A DNA stretch of 30,215 nt. Origin: a virus. The notes beneath the pieces were generated by a model. It did not search any database. It worked only from the letters and a program-made list of their open reading frames with translations, and had not been told where the DNA came from. The number at the start of each line of letters is the position of its first letter. Position 1 is the first letter of the stretch. Made by a program: the position numbers and the translations under genes. The stretch covers positions 1 through 30,215 of IMG/VR virus record IMGVR_UViG_3300013099_000061, one strand, 5' to 3'. Below, in pieces: positions 7,454-17,395 of this stretch.

Positions 7454-9328
7454 TTATTCCATACCCTCTGTTAAAACATCTCTATCTTTACCAATTTGAG
7501 TATCAATTTGTGGATTATTTGTGCTGCTACCCACACTTGTAACCCTAAATTCAGAACAAGCATATTCACCTACATTATCAACACTATTAATATAACAATA
7601 AATATATCCATATTCCATACTGAAACTACCTGTTGAAATATCTTCATCTCCACTATTAACACCTGCATTAAATAATTCAAAAAGACTATTATCTGGTGAT
7701 TTTCTATATATTCTAAAATACGTTTCATTATTATCTAAACCACAAACAACTTGACATACTTCAAAATGTGTATTTATATTTTGTGCTGAACTTGTTAATG
7801 GAGGGGTTAGATTTATATAACCATTAGATGGTACTATTCCCTCATTAGTATTTCTACAAACAGATAAAATAATATCTGGTGTAAAAGATGATATTGAATC
7901 AGTAATTGTATGACCACTTGTTACAGTAGTTATCATAGGGTTAACACCAAATGAACCACCCACATTTTCAATACATAATGACACATCTGCTGTACTTGTT
8001 ACTGGACTTTCTTCACTATAAAGTAACACTGTAACATCATAACAAACACTGTCACCACCACATACAACCAATGTTGGTGTTTGTGGTTGAACAGAATCAC
8101 CATCAAACTCATAATATGATAAATATTGTGAACCACCATCAGGTTTACATTTTATTACCGTATAAGAACTAGCGTCATTTTCTCTCATATTTGTACCAAT
8201 TAAATCAATTGTTACACATTGACCATCTGGAATTGGATTGGAAAATGCCATAACCCCAATTGTATTATGTACTGTTGTACTACATCCAGTTACATAATCA
8301 AAACTAACTTCAGTTTGCAACGGAATAATACTTTTAGATACACTAACAGAACAATTAGCAACATCTATTGAAGGATAAGTTGTTCCAAGACCATTAACCG
8401 ATGTTAAACAAAAATTAGCTTCTAAATTTGAACCATATGAAGCATCTTGTACCATTACATTATAACAAACAATATCACCATAACACATGTCAATAGAACC
8501 TGTTCTAGGTGAATTTGGTGTTAAATTTGAAATATATGTGTGATTTTCAAATCCAATTGTGCCATTAGGTTGACAAGTAAAATGTACTGATGCTTCTCCT
8601 TCTCCTATAGCAGTAATATTTGCAACATAATCTATAGAAACTTTTTCATTAATAGTTAATGGATCAGTAATTTCAATACATCCATTTTTATATGAATAAG
8701 TATTTGTTTCATTAGAACTAATTTCATTTAAACCAATTAATTTATTTTGTATGTTAATAGTGGTACTTGGTATTAATAACGGCATTGAAACTAATTTAAC
8801 AAATTTACATATATCATCATTTTCAAAATAATCTCTTATTTCAACATTATAAGTACCATTTTGATCTAAATTAAGAAAACTTGGATTTGTTTTCCACGAA
8901 TAATCATCAGGATTTGCAGAAGAAGGATATACACGATATTGAGCAATTCCATTTACTTTCCCAATATTCACTACCCTAATGCCACTTAAAAATTTATAAA
9001 CCAAAAAATTAGGATTTAATTGACAATAAAAAGTACAATCTTCTTCTTCAACTACTGCACTATTAAATAGAAATTCTTTTTCATATGTATCATCAATTTC
9101 CATTACATCAATATAATCAATAACTCTTTTTTCATATTCCAATACAGAAAGAAATTTTAAATCTTCTGTTGTTATTTCAGGATATGTATGTGATATTGGT
9201 GGTGTTGTATTATATGTAATATTAAACTCATCCAACATATTATATTGGATAGAATTATTATGTTCACTACCGATGCCACAACTCATAACATCGCTTAAAT
9301 TTAAAATATATTTTCTGGCATTTTTCAT
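7454..9328 (-). CDS. Cys-rich repeat virion protein
   Basis: 624 residues with about twenty Cys. Residues 1-100 are an acidic N-terminal region. From about 216 onward there are imperfect repeats of roughly 140 residues: a 'NPIPDGQCVTIDLIG'-type strand, a 'CxPxG' element (about 252 and 394), and a 'CxGDxVCYxVxV' element (282-292 as CYGDIVCYNVMV and 423-433 as CGGDSVCYDVTV), followed by a Cys in 'xFCLTSV' or 'SLCIENV'. A third, weaker copy follows after 490. Paired Cys at fixed spacing suggest disulfides or metal sites in a protein exposed outside the cell. It lies between a glycosyltransferase gene and the large tail-fibre gene. I recognise no family; adhesin or decoration is the likely role. 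Confidence 0.55.
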   Translation of the reverse strand: MKNARKYILNLSDVMSCGIGSEHNNSIQYNMLDEFNITYNTTPPISHTYPEITTEDLKFLSVLEYEKRVIDYIDVMEIDDTYEKEFLFNSAVVEEEDCTFYCQLNPNFLVYKFLSGIRVVNIGKVNGIAQYRVYPSSANPDDYSWKTNPSFLNLDQNGTYNVEIRDYFENDDICKFVKLVSMPLLIPSTTINIQNKLIGLNEISSNETNTYSYKNGCIEITDPLTINEKVSIDYVANITAIGEGEASVHFTCQPNGTIGFENHTYISNLTPNSPRTGSIDMCYGDIVCYNVMVQDASYGSNLEANFCLTSVNGLGTTYPSIDVANCSVSVSKSIIPLQTEVSFDYVTGCSTTVHNTIGVMAFSNPIPDGQCVTIDLIGTNMRENDASSYTVIKCKPDGGSQYLSYYEFDGDSVQPQTPTLVVCGGDSVCYDVTVLLYSEESPVTSTADVSLCIENVGGSFGVNPMITTVTSGHTITDSISSFTPDIILSVCRNTNEGIVPSNGYINLTPPLTSSAQNINTHFEVCQVVCGLDNNETYFRIYRKSPDNSLFELFNAGVNSGDEDISTGSFSMEYGYIYCYINSVDNVGEYACSEFRVTSVGSSTNNPQIDTQIGKDRDVLTEGME

Positions 9329-9330
9329 AA

Positions 9331-10245
9331 TTAAAATAATATATTTTCGAAATTCTTTTCAGTATTTTTTATTTCTTTAATATAATTAAAAGAACAGTAT
9401 TTTTTATCTGCTTTAAGTTTCTTATTAAATGGTGATATTTGATGTTCTGTTTTCACAAAAAATGTTTTATCTCCACTTACAGCACCTGCATTATGATAAA
9501 TAGAATTATCATTCCATTTTTTTGTTAAATCGGTTGCCCAAGAAAAATTTATTCTTTTAGATAATTTTGTTTCATGTCCAAATAACCACGCATTCCACAA
9601 AACTGCCCACATATCAGAAGTCCAAGATTGAATAGGATGTTTTGGATTATATTTATTAGATGTTTCCACCATATGTTTAAATAAATTCTCTGAATCTTTT
9701 TCAACTTTTTCCCAATATTCCTTTGTTAAATTTTTCATTAAATATTGTGCACCCCCTGCATTATTATCATTTTTTTCTACAATTTCTGGTTTAATTCCAA
9801 CTATATTACACATTTCAAGAAAAAGTTTATCGCTTTTGCCTTTAATATACTTACTGTCAATATAAGAACGTGTATCACTTAAATACCAAATATCATTTTT
9901 TTCTAAATCATTAATCTTCATTTTTTTTGTAAATATGACATCAGGATCAATATAAAAAAAAGTTTCTTTCTCCATTTCAGGATTACTATCAAATAGTTTA
10001 GCTAAAATATGTGGACGTAAAGAAGAAGAATATTGGGGATTTTTTCTAGTATCATTAATTATATGAAATTCTGATTTTATATCACCATCCATTATATTCA
10101 TCAACGTATTACTTATCTGATGTTTATTTTTTCCTATAACATATATCGTGTCTTTTTCATATCCCCATTTTCTAAAGTTATTAATTTGGACAAGCATTTG
10201 CCATAAAAAATAATTCGAATCTGGTAAGGCGACTAAAAATTTCAT
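9331..10245 (-). CDS. GT-A-type glycosyltransferase, hydroxyproline-arabinosyltransferase-like
   Basis: 304 residues. The N-terminus FLVALPDSNYFLWQMLVQ and the metal-binding DPD motif (D100-P-D102 in FFYIDPDVIF) are those of a nucleotide-sugar-dependent GT-A enzyme. Further conserved-looking elements are NNAGGAQYLMKNL (161-173), SWTSDMWAVLWN (207-218) and YHNAGA (250-255). The arrangement is reminiscent of the plant hydroxyproline O-arabinosyltransferase group and related phage proteins; I give this as resemblance only. It lies within the tail operon, between the 1229-residue tail protein and the Cys-rich virion protein, with 1-3 base gaps, so its acceptor may be a phage tail protein rather than DNA. 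It could instead modify the host surface. Confidence 0.65.
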   Translation of the reverse strand: MKFLVALPDSNYFLWQMLVQINNFRKWGYEKDTIYVIGKNKHQISNTLMNIMDGDIKSEFHIINDTRKNPQYSSSLRPHILAKLFDSNPEMEKETFFYIDPDVIFTKKMKINDLEKNDIWYLSDTRSYIDSKYIKGKSDKLFLEMCNIVGIKPEIVEKNDNNAGGAQYLMKNLTKEYWEKVEKDSENLFKHMVETSNKYNPKHPIQSWTSDMWAVLWNAWLFGHETKLSKRINFSWATDLTKKWNDNSIYHNAGAVSGDKTFFVKTEHQISPFNKKLKADKKYCSFNYIKEIKNTEKNFENILF

Positions 10246-10247
10246 AT

Positions 10248-13200
10248 CTATGTTGATTTAATTAAATTAGTTACTGAAGACGGTGTGAATGTAAAACTAC
10301 CACCACTTGGTGTTACACTAACAACTGTTGGTGTTAATATCGTTTCTGAACTAATAAGTGTACCACCTGTACCTATTAATGCTGTGTTTTCTAATGTAAC
10401 TTTTAAAACATCACCTATTACTAAAGAAATTAGTTCACTACCATTTAATGTTCCAATATTATTATATGTTATAAATCCTACATTACCATTTACATCAATA
10501 TTAATAACAGCTTCTGATAAATCTTGTGATGTTGCTCCTGTAACACTTTGCATAATAGTATAGTCCAATTTCAATGTAACTTCATAATTAGGTATGATTT
10601 CAGGGGTGAATGTAAATAACACATCACTTTTACGATATTTTCCACTATTACTTGGTGTTGAAATGGTTTGTTGTGTAAGTGTAGTGTCTAATGTAACTAC
10701 TGAACCATATGGATATGCTGTTGTAGTTGTGGTAGTTGTAGGATATTCAATAATGATATCACTAACCACAAAACCAAAACAAGGATTATCTACACAAACA
10801 TAATCATCAGTCCATTCACCACTTTTTGATAATGGTCTTTTTAAGAAAACACTCCCATCATCACCAAAATAATTGACAGTCTTATCGAAATTAACACCTC
10901 TTTTATATGTGAATTTTTGTCTGGTAAATATACTATTCCTAATTAATAAACCACCTTTTCTTAAAATTACTGTGGCAGACAATAATTGATCTACAAATCT
11001 TTGAAAGAAAGAATTATATTTACTTAAAAAGGGATATAAATTAGTAAATGTATAACCATTAGATTTTAATGGGTTATCATCATCTAAATCAGCTCTTTTT
11101 AAATAATCAGTATATATTCTTAACAATGCAGGATACCAACCACCTTTATGGTTAGTAACCACTTTTCTGTTTTTAGCATTTATTAATTTTCTTTGTACTA
11201 ATTCAATAAATTGAAGAAATGATAAATCACTAATATCACCAAGACCATAATCATTCCCAACAATAGGTTCAAAATAATCATCTCCACCAATTAAATAATA
11301 AGTGCTTATTACACTACCATATTTTAAACCCTTTGGTAAAAATATTTCATATTGATTGGTTGTGTTGATACTATAATCAGTATTTGGTTCAAGTGCAATA
11401 CCATCAATCAATATCTTAATTTCTTCAGCATTATTAACTTTATAATTTAATCTAAAAACATATTTATTTGCTGCTGCATTAAAATATAACTTACTTCCAC
11501 TAAAACTATCAATTCTATATATCTCACTCTTTACAGCTATACTTGTACTCCCACTAACATTTATATATGCTACTTGAATATATGGGTTTACAGCCAAATA
11601 TGATATTAATTCGGAATTTGTTAGTACTATTTGTTCAGGATTATTTGGATCAATAACATAATCCGCAGCAAATTGATTTGTTCCTTTAGTTAAAGCGATA
11701 CCATTAATCGTTAATTGTACATCACCACTAGATGCTGATGGTAATGGAATAGTTGTGCCTGTTGCTAAATTAGGACTTATTCTTGTAACTATATATTGAA
11801 CACTAATACCACTAATTGATTGTGTAGCACCTGAATATATATAAGTTGCTTCAACCACATCCCTTCTATTTCCAGAAGTAATGGCACTATGTGTTAAAGT
11901 AAATTCATTACCAGAAACAGTATAATCAGCTTCAGTCAATTCATCATAAATAGTACCACCACTATATTCTTTAGGGGCATTTAATAATATTCCATTAAAA
12001 CGAACTTCTAAATCACCCTCAGCTTTATCATATCGTGCTGGTAACGTAAATGTATTCTCAGAACCACTATAACTTAATGAGACATTGACATATGAATACG
12101 GTAACGTATAGCCACTAGAATTAGCAGGAAAATCCGTATTTTTTATGTAATCATATACATCATATTCTATTCCCCTTGCTGTATCTAATGCAACATCCAC
12201 TTCTTTAGTATTTAAAACCAATTTACTATCAAGTTGTTGATATTTAGATGTTGTGTCATCTACTCTTGTAGTTGCACCTGTTTGTATCCATGATTTTTTA
12301 TTATCTTCTGTTCTAGATAAAGTAAAACCTGCCATACGAAAAACGTCCATATATGCTTGTCCACTATCAGTGTTACCTGAATATTGAAAAAAGAAATCAC
12401 TAGATTCTAGTGGTGCTATCGGATAACCACTTGTATCATAAGGCAATGAATTAGATGGATATTCTGATGGTAATAAATCTACTGTCCTCGGATCTATTTT
12501 ATTATCAACAGTATACACATATTCAGTTATATTAATAAAAGGTTCAGGTATTCCAATTAAAAGAAAAATAGATTTAATTGCTTCTCTAGTTCCTTTAGTT
12601 TTCCAAAAATAATTAGTATTTAATAAAATTCTTCTCCAAAGTTCAATATCTATTTCAGAAGGTAACAAATCATCATTCATGATCCTTTCTTTCTCATCGA
12701 TACTAAAAAAACTATTAATTAATTCTTCTTCATTAACTAATGAGAAATAATCCCATCCAAATGTATTCGATAAATTTTTTATTAATTGATCAGGTACGTT
12801 ATTTATTTTATCGTATGTAATTTTATTAACATAAACCAAAGAATCGATAAATTCTCTCATCTGATCAAATTCTCTACCATATATCCTTAACAATTTATTC
12901 ATCTTACCCTCTTCAGTAAGATCATATGTTTTTAATGATGACGGTGTTAAAAATCTAGATATTAAATCGGTTTTAATTTTATCATATTTTTCACCAATAG
13001 TTAAAACCACCTGTAAAAAAACGGAATATCCTTGGGTATTAACATCAATGTTATATCCATCACTAGTTGGCCATATAATAATCGTATTGTTATACGTAAT
13101 AGTTCCATCATCAAGTAAAGTGGGATCTTTTAATTTAAAAGAAAATCCCCTTTCTTCATCCCTAAATGAAACAATATATTTTTCATAATCATTTAATGTT

Positions 13201-13937
13201 GATCTATATTCTTCGAATATTAGATTATTTGGTTTAATATGTATATTAAATGAACCACTAGTTCCAGTAATACTAGGAAAAGGATTACCTACTGTTTCAA
13301 TTCTTAAATTTTTATTGCCACTTGTAAATCCACTAAACCCTATAACAGGATATGCTTCACCAGAAAAAGTTGAACTCCATACAACATATTTACTATAAGA
13401 AATATTTAAATTTTTTAACTCAATGTCATCTGGTTGAGTTTGATTCCCCATATCTACAATCAATCCAAAGGTATTAACAACATAATCCATTGGAATAGTA
13501 AATATTGCTTTATTTGTTAAGGGATTATATGTGAAATCATAATAAGTAACGTTACCACCTCGAAGGGTTTGGGAATTAATAAAGAGACTTCCCGGGTAAT
13601 TCACCAACACGTTTTCTACCGATACTCTAAGAAATTCATAACCAGAACCAAATCTAACAAATGTTTTTAAATCTGATTTATCTAAATTAGGTATTACGTT
13701 TATCGTATTATCATAAATAATATCAGATTCGGCTTCATCAATACCTATTGTTTCTAATGTAACAGGTGTAACAAAACTACTTAATTGTTTAGTATAATCA
13801 ATAGGGACTTTACCATCAAAATTTGATGTAACGGTGAAACTACCAAATGTAAATAACGCATCTGCTGATAACTCACTTAACACATTACTTTTGATATTAG
13901 AATCATTACTACTATTTACTACTTTTACTCTTCCCAT
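10248..13937 (-). CDS. Large tail/baseplate protein with P2 gpI-like segment and poly-Thr linker
   Basis: 1229 residues, the largest protein of the window. Residues about 1-310 are beta-rich. Residues about 315-470 are helical and include KMNKLLRIYGREFDQMREF, LSNTFGWDYF and RRILLNTNYFWKTKGTREAI followed by a short hydrophobic helix and GIPEP. This 'L-x-x-x-FGW ... KTKGTR-AI ... GIP' pattern is that of P2 gpI-type baseplate proteins found as segments in large phage tail proteins. The middle part (about 600-870) repeats strand-turn domains, and a run of seven Thr (about 1064-1071, mixed codons) precedes the C-terminal beta domain. The gene follows the baseplate wedge genes. A structural role linking the baseplate to fibres is likely; the gpI-like assignment is moderate. 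Confidence 0.65.
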   Translation of the reverse strand: MGRVKVVNSSNDSNIKSNVLSELSADALFTFGSFTVTSNFDGKVPIDYTKQLSSFVTPVTLETIGIDEAESDIIYDNTINVIPNLDKSDLKTFVRFGSGYEFLRVSVENVLVNYPGSLFINSQTLRGGNVTYYDFTYNPLTNKAIFTIPMDYVVNTFGLIVDMGNQTQPDDIELKNLNISYSKYVVWSSTFSGEAYPVIGFSGFTSGNKNLRIETVGNPFPSITGTSGSFNIHIKPNNLIFEEYRSTLNDYEKYIVSFRDEERGFSFKLKDPTLLDDGTITYNNTIIIWPTSDGYNIDVNTQGYSVFLQVVLTIGEKYDKIKTDLISRFLTPSSLKTYDLTEEGKMNKLLRIYGREFDQMREFIDSLVYVNKITYDKINNVPDQLIKNLSNTFGWDYFSLVNEEELINSFFSIDEKERIMNDDLLPSEIDIELWRRILLNTNYFWKTKGTREAIKSIFLLIGIPEPFINITEYVYTVDNKIDPRTVDLLPSEYPSNSLPYDTSGYPIAPLESSDFFFQYSGNTDSGQAYMDVFRMAGFTLSRTEDNKKSWIQTGATTRVDDTTSKYQQLDSKLVLNTKEVDVALDTARGIEYDVYDYIKNTDFPANSSGYTLPYSYVNVSLSYSGSENTFTLPARYDKAEGDLEVRFNGILLNAPKEYSGGTIYDELTEADYTVSGNEFTLTHSAITSGNRRDVVEATYIYSGATQSISGISVQYIVTRISPNLATGTTIPLPSASSGDVQLTINGIALTKGTNQFAADYVIDPNNPEQIVLTNSELISYLAVNPYIQVAYINVSGSTSIAVKSEIYRIDSFSGSKLYFNAAANKYVFRLNYKVNNAEEIKILIDGIALEPNTDYSINTTNQYEIFLPKGLKYGSVISTYYLIGGDDYFEPIVGNDYGLGDISDLSFLQFIELVQRKLINAKNRKVVTNHKGGWYPALLRIYTDYLKRADLDDDNPLKSNGYTFTNLYPFLSKYNSFFQRFVDQLLSATVILRKGGLLIRNSIFTRQKFTYKRGVNFDKTVNYFGDDGSVFLKRPLSKSGEWTDDYVCVDNPCFGFVVSDIIIEYPTTTTTTTAYPYGSVVTLDTTLTQQTISTPSNSGKYRKSDVLFTFTPEIIPNYEVTLKLDYTIMQSVTGATSQDLSEAVINIDVNGNVGFITYNNIGTLNGSELISLVIGDVLKVTLENTALIGTGGTLISSETILTPTVVSVTPSGGSFTFTPSSVTNLIKST

Positions 13938-13949
13938 ATACGTAAACCA

Positions 13950-14858
13950 TTAAAAATCAGTAATCTCATTAAAATCCTGCGACTCATCAATATTAGTTCT
14001 TCGTTCCAGAACTTCATATAATGACACATCACCAACATCATCTTTAATTTCATATCTATCAAACTGTCTGGTTATTTCTCTATTTTCATCATAATGAGTA
14101 ATAATACCATTATCAATATCCATTATTTTTTCACCTACAACTAAATTAGTTAAAGTTTCAATTGTATTTTCAACCATATCCACTTCTATAACAAGAGGAG
14201 AGAAAAATGTGTTAGATAATAATATTGTTTGATCTTGAACACCAATATAAGGTAACTGATTTGGTTTTACATTCGATGAGCTACTTGGGGTTAATTGTAA
14301 AAATATTAAAGTACCGCTTTCATCAAATCTATATCTAGTTGATTTTTGAAAAGTATTTCCCACATTTTCATTTACAGGAACAACTTTATTTGACGTTACA
14401 ACATAACGTACCATATTTCTCACTTTATTTCCAGTATCAACATCAATATATTCAATTCTATATCCCTGTAAAGAATTATTAACTCTTAAATTTTCAGGTA
14501 AGGTATTTGAATCAATAACAATACCCTTTACATTAGGTAAAGAAGATAATACGCTACAATCCAATATCACCGTTTTAATTATTTTAGGTTTAAGATATAT
14601 AGTATATATCCCAAGTTGATTAAATATTGTTGCAGGTAAATTTAAATTATATAACCCCTCTAATAAATTTTCATTATCAACAACATAATTATCATCACTT
14701 TCAGGTAAATATGTATATTCTAATAGAGTATTTGGATCTTCGATTTTAATTATCGTGTTATTATACGTTTCTCTATTAGGGGTATAATTATAATATATAG
14801 CGATATCATCTATATTTACATCTGCGGGTCTGTTTGTACCAAAAACTCCTATACTCAC
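13950..14858 (-). CDS. Conserved tail/baseplate structural protein (GTG start)
   Basis: 302 residues, beta-rich, no membrane segment and no catalytic motif. The opening MSIGVFGTNRPADVNIDDIA and the position after the gp6-like gene and before the giant tail protein place it in the baseplate assembly. The start codon at 14858 is GTG; no ATG lies close by in frame, and the reading frame is open and gene-like from here. Its length is near that of T4 gp8 and it lies in a similar place in the gene order, but I see no sequence motif that would prove it is gp8. The function is therefore given only as structural. Confidence 0.55.
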   Translation of the reverse strand: MSIGVFGTNRPADVNIDDIAIYYNYTPNRETYNNTIIKIEDPNTLLEYTYLPESDDNYVVDNENLLEGLYNLNLPATIFNQLGIYTIYLKPKIIKTVILDCSVLSSLPNVKGIVIDSNTLPENLRVNNSLQGYRIEYIDVDTGNKVRNMVRYVVTSNKVVPVNENVGNTFQKSTRYRFDESGTLIFLQLTPSSSSNVKPNQLPYIGVQDQTILLSNTFFSPLVIEVDMVENTIETLTNLVVGEKIMDIDNGIITHYDENREITRQFDRYEIKDDVGDVSLYEVLERRTNIDESQDFNEITDF

Positions 14859-14874
14859 TTTTTATATTTTTAAT

Positions 14875-15312
14875 TTATGTATTATTTACAATATTGAAAA
14901 CTTTACCACTTGCATAAGTTTCTAGCTCAATCAAATTACCAATATATTGTAATCTAAAATTTTTTTCAAATGCAGTTAATTCTTGTCTAATAATAAATAC
15001 ATCATTAGTTATTTTAGGATTCTCAATAATTCTTTCTTTATTTGGATCTTTATATATTGAATAATCAGTATAATCTACAATACCTGTTGAGGTATAAATA
15101 AAATTAGTTGAAACGATATCATCAACATATAAATCAATATATTTGATACCACCAATATAATATATAACATTTTCATTTTCTATTGAATTCGAAAAATCAA
15201 CACCATCATTATTAATATTACCCCCAGATGGATATTGTTCATTAAATATATTAGTTACCGTATATTTACGTAATTCACTTAATCTACTACTTGATGATCC
15301 TGTTATTTGCAT
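14875..15312 (-). CDS. Small virion protein of unknown role (tail operon)
   Basis: 145 residues, beginning MQITGSSSSRLSELRKYTV. The composition is strand-rich with many Tyr, Ile and Asn, and it lacks signal peptide, membrane helix and Cys. It is tightly packed between a 70-residue protein (5-base gap) and the 302-residue structural protein (16-base gap) within the baseplate gene run. I do not recognise it. Its place suggests a small baseplate or tail connector protein. Confidence 0.5.
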   Translation of the reverse strand: MQITGSSSSRLSELRKYTVTNIFNEQYPSGGNINNDGVDFSNSIENENVIYYIGGIKYIDLYVDDIVSTNFIYTSTGIVDYTDYSIYKDPNKERIIENPKITNDVFIIRQELTAFEKNFRLQYIGNLIELETYASGKVFNIVNNT

Positions 15313-15317
15313 TTATT

Positions 15318-15530
15318 TTATCTATCTATTATTCCTATTATTTCATTAGATTCCACATCATCAGGAAACATCACATCAAAAATTCCCCATTCATGTGCTT
15401 CTTGAGTTAACGAAACCTTTAAATGGTAAACCGCAGTTAAATCAGGAATAATTACCCTACATGTACCAGTACATCCTGTCGTTGTTCCTGTTGTTGTTAT
15501 TTGTAATATGGTTTTTTTTATTTTTTCCAT
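15318..15530 (-). CDS. Small tail-operon protein with Thr/Cys-rich patch
   Basis: 70 residues. After a short basic start it has a Thr/Gly patch with two Cys (TTTGTTTGCTGTCR), then a strand-rich part with HEWGIFDVMFPDD. The gene sits three bases after the gp6-like gene and five before the next, so it is very probably translated. No family is recognised. Co-location suggests a small baseplate component. Confidence 0.45.
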   Translation of the reverse strand: MEKIKKTILQITTTGTTTGCTGTCRVIIPDLTAVYHLKVSLTQEAHEWGIFDVMFPDDVESNEIIGIIDR

Positions 15531-15533
15531 TAT

Positions 15534-17384
15534 TTAAACCGTACTTTTACGTAAAAATAATTTAATATCTCGTTCAGGATATTTTATTTCAAACATAGAA
15601 TCCTGTGTAGAATAAATTGTGTTATTGATTATTTTAATTTCACCTGTATCACTATCAACTATCTCCTGTGATATTATATTATTTGAATATTGACCACCTC
15701 CAATCTTATTGTAAACTTTTATACTGATAATATTAATAACACCATTAGCGTTCAATATTTCCTTTTCAAGTCTACCTAAAAAGATATCCTCATTCATTTC
15801 ATAGTTATCGATATTAAAATATTCTTTCACGATAGTAATTATACTATTAGCTACTTGATTATTTGAAACATTTTCAACATACACATCAATATCAAAAGCC
15901 AAATTAAAAATCTTACCATCTTTTATTTCAACATAATCGTTAATCATTCGATATTGAGAAATATATTCTGTAATATTTTCTTTTAATAAAGTATTACTTG
16001 TATTAGATAATTTACCATCTGAACCAATATTAATAATAGACATTACCACTTTATTATTTATTTTAAATGCATTTGCTCGGAAGGGTGAACCGAATTCCCC
16101 GGGCATCTTGTATATCTGTAACAGATAATCCGTCAATGTAACATCTCTATATTGACTCGAAAAATTATATTTAACTAATTGTCGTATTTGTTCAACACTC
16201 AAACCATCATTACCACCTATAGCGGGAATCGGATTAGTTACACTTAAACTTCTTTGTATTTCTTGATTAAATTTTTGATTAGCACCTAAAACTTCTAAAT
16301 TATAATTACCTAAATTCGTTAAAATATTTGCACCAATATTAGAATTGCTCCCACCACCTGTTCTATATCGAATAAAAAGAGTGTAATTCGCTTTTAATTT
16401 TTCACCTAATGCGGTATTATTAATGAAATTATCTAAAAACGCTTTATTGTTTACCCCCTCTTTTAATAAACCATCTTTAAATGCGTTTGATTCACCATCA
16501 CCCGAACCAAATATTAGTTTACAATAACCGTTTACTGTAAATTCTTTTATGAATTTTTTGGTGATATCCATCCAACGAGCAGCTTTGAGGTTATCGGTGT
16601 TATCATTCTTCTCCGAACTTGCCACATCTTTAACAAAAACTCTTTGTTGTGCTAAATAGTCTACCTCATAAAACCTATATTCATCGTTAAAAAAATCATT
16701 TAGTGATGGATCGGTAGAATAATTAGTACCTTCTAATAAAATCACATTACTAATTTCAATAACATCAGCATCAGGTAATAGAACATTAAAAAACGGTACA
16801 ACATCTCCAGATGAAATAATTTTTTTAAATATTGATGTAGTTCCATTTACAACTATTTCTCTTTTTGTTACCAAATAACTTATAATCACACCATTTGAAT
16901 CTAAATTAGGAATAATAGAACGATTATAATCTCCTAGATTACTAAGAGGTGAACTCCAATCAATTCTATTTTGTGTTTCAAACGTTTTACTACCACCATT
17001 AATTTGTGCACCAGTTTCTAATATTGGATAATATGTTGGATCAGGGGCATTCCCTTTTACTGGTATCGTTACAGTAAAATCAGCAACCGTTATAGCTGGT
17101 CTTTTTGCTGGTATATTAAAACCCATATTTTTTGCGATATTCAATATTGAAGATCGTTGTTGTGCATAATCTAATTGTGTTTCTTGAAAAAGACGATCAG
17201 TATTTACCGATAAATTATTAGTTACACCCGCATTAAGATCAATTAACATTGCACCAACACTAGAATCAGTAAAATCACTGAGAACATCAGGATATGCTTG
17301 TCTAATATATGATATTAAGTCAGTTTTTATTTCACTGAATGTTCTACTTCCAAATCGAATAATATTGTTTATATTTTCTGCCAT
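15534..17384 (-). CDS. 6: Baseplate wedge protein, T4 gp6/Baseplate_J-like
   Basis: 616 residues against about 660 in T4 gp6. The N-terminal region has the diagnostic pattern: FGSRTFSEIKTDLISYIR, then DFTDSSVGAMLIDLNAG, then QRSSILNIAKNMGFNIP and a P-rich turn, as in the Baseplate_J family. Residues about 388-440 (GGNDGLSVEQIRQLV, SQYRDVTLTDYLLQIYK, FRANAF) match the second conserved block, where T4 gp6 has GADGGGDPEDIERIREL and RCVTATDYDTFV. The protein forms the dimeric wedge ring of the contractile-tail baseplate. It follows the gp25-like gene with an 11-base gap, the same order as T4 25-6. This is one of the surest calls in the window. Confidence 0.88.
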   Translation of the reverse strand: MAENINNIIRFGSRTFSEIKTDLISYIRQAYPDVLSDFTDSSVGAMLIDLNAGVTNNLSVNTDRLFQETQLDYAQQRSSILNIAKNMGFNIPAKRPAITVADFTVTIPVKGNAPDPTYYPILETGAQINGGSKTFETQNRIDWSSPLSNLGDYNRSIIPNLDSNGVIISYLVTKREIVVNGTTSIFKKIISSGDVVPFFNVLLPDADVIEISNVILLEGTNYSTDPSLNDFFNDEYRFYEVDYLAQQRVFVKDVASSEKNDNTDNLKAARWMDITKKFIKEFTVNGYCKLIFGSGDGESNAFKDGLLKEGVNNKAFLDNFINNTALGEKLKANYTLFIRYRTGGGSNSNIGANILTNLGNYNLEVLGANQKFNQEIQRSLSVTNPIPAIGGNDGLSVEQIRQLVKYNFSSQYRDVTLTDYLLQIYKMPGEFGSPFRANAFKINNKVVMSIINIGSDGKLSNTSNTLLKENITEYISQYRMINDYVEIKDGKIFNLAFDIDVYVENVSNNQVANSIITIVKEYFNIDNYEMNEDIFLGRLEKEILNANGVINIISIKVYNKIGGGQYSNNIISQEIVDSDTGEIKIINNTIYSTQDSMFEIKYPERDIKLFLRKSTV

Positions 17385-17395
17385 TTTTTTATATA

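Noticed and set aside
10248-13937. Diversity-generating retroelement target in the tail gene
   Set aside because: No reverse-transcriptase gene and no template/variable repeat pair were seen in the window.
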